Source of the DNA: JACKBK01 sp963707275 | GTDB taxonomy: Bacteria > Chloroflexota > Anaerolineae > JAAEKA01 | Reading direction: 5' to 3' | NCBI GenBank assembly: GCA_963707275.1 | Contig: CAVPPH010000004.1 | Location: 496,001-560,000, forward strand | DNA: 64,000 nt | In this document: positions 62,606 through 64,000 of the stretch, one piece after another | Numbering within the stretch: position 1 is the first letter of the stretch | How the letters are laid out: each line of letters opens with the position of its first letter | Program-made: the position numbers and the translations under genes | Notes under the pieces: generated by a model | What the model saw: only the letters and a program-made list of their open reading frames with translations | Databases searched by the model: none | What the model was told of the DNA's origin: nothing

Positions 62606-64000
62606 TCATCGCGTCGCGAAATTCTGCTCGGCCGTGCGCACGTGATCCCAGATGCGCACCTCACTCAGCTTGCCATGAAACACCTCATTGGGATCGAAGT
62701 CGCCGCCGGGCCGGTCCTGCTCCTCGCCAAAGACCAGGCTGCCGCCGCTGGCCACTGGCTGTCCCGCCGAGATTCTGCCGCTGTAAACTTCCTGCCCATC
62801 CTTGTAGACTTCGATTTGGCCGTCGCTGGCCTGCCAGGTGACCGCCACGTGCTGCCAGCGATGCGGGTCCAACGTCGCCACGCCGCTGGCGCTGATGCGC
62901 TGCTCGTTGATCACCACCGTCAACTCGCTGTGGTGATAGAGGTAGAGTACAAACGTGTTGTCGTTGTCCTTGCTGACCGCGTACCAGATCGGGCTGCCCT
63001 GGTAGCGGGAGACGTCCGGGTTGATCCAGCACTCCACGGTGAACGCCTGTGACGGGAAGGGGAACGGACGGTGCGTCTTGCTCAGCGGCACGGTCGTCTT
63101 GTCTAGCACATCGGGCGTCAGCGGCGGCGCCACCGGCGCAGGAGGAGGAGGCGGCTGAACGGGAGTGGGCGGCGGTGCGGCGATGGCCGTGCCGTCGTGG
63201 AACAGGATCGCGCCGCCGGCGCGGCCCAGTGAAACGCGGCGCGGGCAGGCAGCCAGTTGCGCGCCCACACCGTCATCGACCAGCTTGCCATCCAGAAACG
63301 CCTGGAAAGAGCCGTCGCGCAGCTCGTCGCGGCCGTCAAGCACGATCGCAGCGTGGTGCCACTTGCCGGAACGTACGCGATCGGTGCTCAGCCACGTTCC
63401 GGTCCAGTGTGCCCATGCCTTGGTGTCGGCCAGCAGACTGTAGCCGCCGTAGTACAGGCGGCCGTCGAACAGGTAGATGGCCAGTCCCTGACGGTCGTCG
63501 CCCTCGTGGAAGATCACTTGCTTGCGGCGCGAGATGCGGGTGTCGTCGGCCTTGAACCACACCTCCACGGTGCGGCGCTGGCACGGCGTCGCCGCGGCGG
63601 GCGCCGGTGTCGTATCGACCCAGGCGACCAGCCCTTTGTCGTCCTGTCCGTCGAAACTGGCAGCCAGCCGCTGGCCGCGGAAGAAGCCCTGGCCCAGGCT
63701 GTCCGCCAGCAGGTCGGGGCTGACCCAGGCCGGCGCATGGTCCAGGCTAGCCTGTTCGTTGAACGGCCGATAGACCAGCAAGTTCGGCTCGCCGCCGGTC
63801 AACCGCCGGAACATCGTCGCCTGGATGTCTACCGCCGGGCGTGACACCGACCAGACCCGCAACTCCTTGACCAGACCGCGCAAGCCGGCCTGCCCAGCCT
63901 GATTGAGCCCGATCCGAGCGTCGGACAGGGTGAGCGCCGCAGCCGACTTGAAGGTGCGCTGCCCGGCCGGACTGCCGTTGACGAACAGATCGACCGTCTT
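62606..64000 (-). CDS. Tc-toxin A-subunit-like protein, part 1 of 6: repeated LamG domains (gene runs off the right edge)
   Basis: Open from the window end (KTVDLFVNGSPAGQRTFKSA). At least three concanavalin/LamG-type jelly rolls: one ending GLVKELRVWSVSRPAVDIQATM; a second with RRTVEVWFKADDTRIS, KWHHAAIVLDGRDELRDGSFQAFLDGKLVDDG; and a third with AFTVECWINPDVSRYQGSPIW, RWQHVAVTWQASDGQIEVYKDGQEVYSG, KLSEVRIWDHVRTAEQNF. A Pro-rich linker separates the last two. LamG domains bind glycans, so this N-terminal set may decide target cell binding. The 5' end of the gene is outside the window. Confidence 0.75.
   Translation of the reverse strand, partial: KTVDLFVNGSPAGQRTFKSAAALTLSDARIGLNQAGQAGLRGLVKELRVWSVSRPAVDIQATMFRRLTGGEPNLLVYRPFNEQASLDHAPAWVSPDLLADSLGQGFFRGQRLAASFDGQDDKGLVAWVDTTPAPAAATPCQRRTVEVWFKADDTRISRRKQVIFHEGDDRQGLAIYLFDGRLYYGGYSLLADTKAWAHWTGTWLSTDRVRSGKWHHAAIVLDGRDELRDGSFQAFLDGKLVDDGVGAQLAACPRRVSLGRAGGAILFHDGTAIAAPPPTPVQPPPPPAPVAPPLTPDVLDKTTVPLSKTHRPFPFPSQAFTVECWINPDVSRYQGSPIWYAVSKDNDNTFVLYLYHHSELTVVINEQRISASGVATLDPHRWQHVAVTWQASDGQIEVYKDGQEVYSGRISAGQPVASGGSLVFGEEQDRPGGDFDPNEVFHGKLSEVRIWDHVRTAEQNFATR

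Overview
This GC-rich window (roughly 60-65% G+C by eye) most resembles a filamentous member of the Chloroflexota (Anaerolineae/Caldilineae-like). The inference rests on content only: CHAT peptidases fused to STAND ATPases and propellers, a BTAD-STAND protein, long Pro-Thr stalks, a DUF58/transglutaminase locus and abundant palindromic intergenic repeats. No rRNA or other phylogenetic marker is present to confirm it.

A caveat affects the whole window. Many genes that are clear by homology are broken by single-base frameshifts, and two carry an in-frame stop (TAG at 9687-9689, TGA at 61691-61693). Where I could reconstruct the break, it often sits in a short base run (missing G near 6.5, 10.6 and 44.96 kb; extra A near 36.8 and 40.67 kb). 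This looks more like indel error in the assembly than wholesale gene decay. I list the large broken genes as numbered parts and the most shattered ones as single spans.

Layout. 0-2.5 kb: housekeeping genes rnhB (partial), a YraN-family gene, a lipoprotein gene and miaA. 2.5-2.9 kb: palindromic repeats. 2.9-5.7 kb: larB-larE-larC for the nickel-pincer cofactor, minus strand, with its own promoter. 5.9-29.6 kb: a minus-strand array that looks like one transcription unit. From promoter to end it encodes CHAT-SIR2, STAND-WD40, a secreted PPC-domain protein, CHAT-NTPase-HEAT, a C25-like peptidase, a papain-like peptidase, CHAT-STAND-propeller, a zinc metallopeptidase-propeller, a lipoprotein and a TIM-barrel protein. 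This multi-protease array is my candidate for a previously undescribed system, plausibly in conflict, immunity or regulated cell death.

30-36.9 kb: DUF58 protein, an all-alpha isoprenoid-synthase-like protein, a small NHLP-leader-like peptide, a membrane protein and a TgpA-type transglutaminase. 37-38.2 kb: a diverged tyrosine recombinase with a consensus promoter. 38.4-40.7 kb: a cation-chloride cotransporter-like permease. 40.8-45.6 kb: tRNA-Lys with promoter and terminator, followed by an integrase and a short prophage-like module (holin-like protein, HGG protein, terminase large subunit, Com-like zinc finger), including a candidate small RNA.

46.2-64 kb: a second accessory region. It holds a small beta-rich protein, a BTAD-STAND protein ending just after a membrane helix, a giant surface protein (LysM, putative thioester domain, about 57 45-bp Pro-Thr repeats, membrane helix, cytoplasmic coiled coil) and a Tc-toxin A-subunit-like gene with several LamG domains that runs off the right edge. 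Together these suggest interaction with other cells or hosts.
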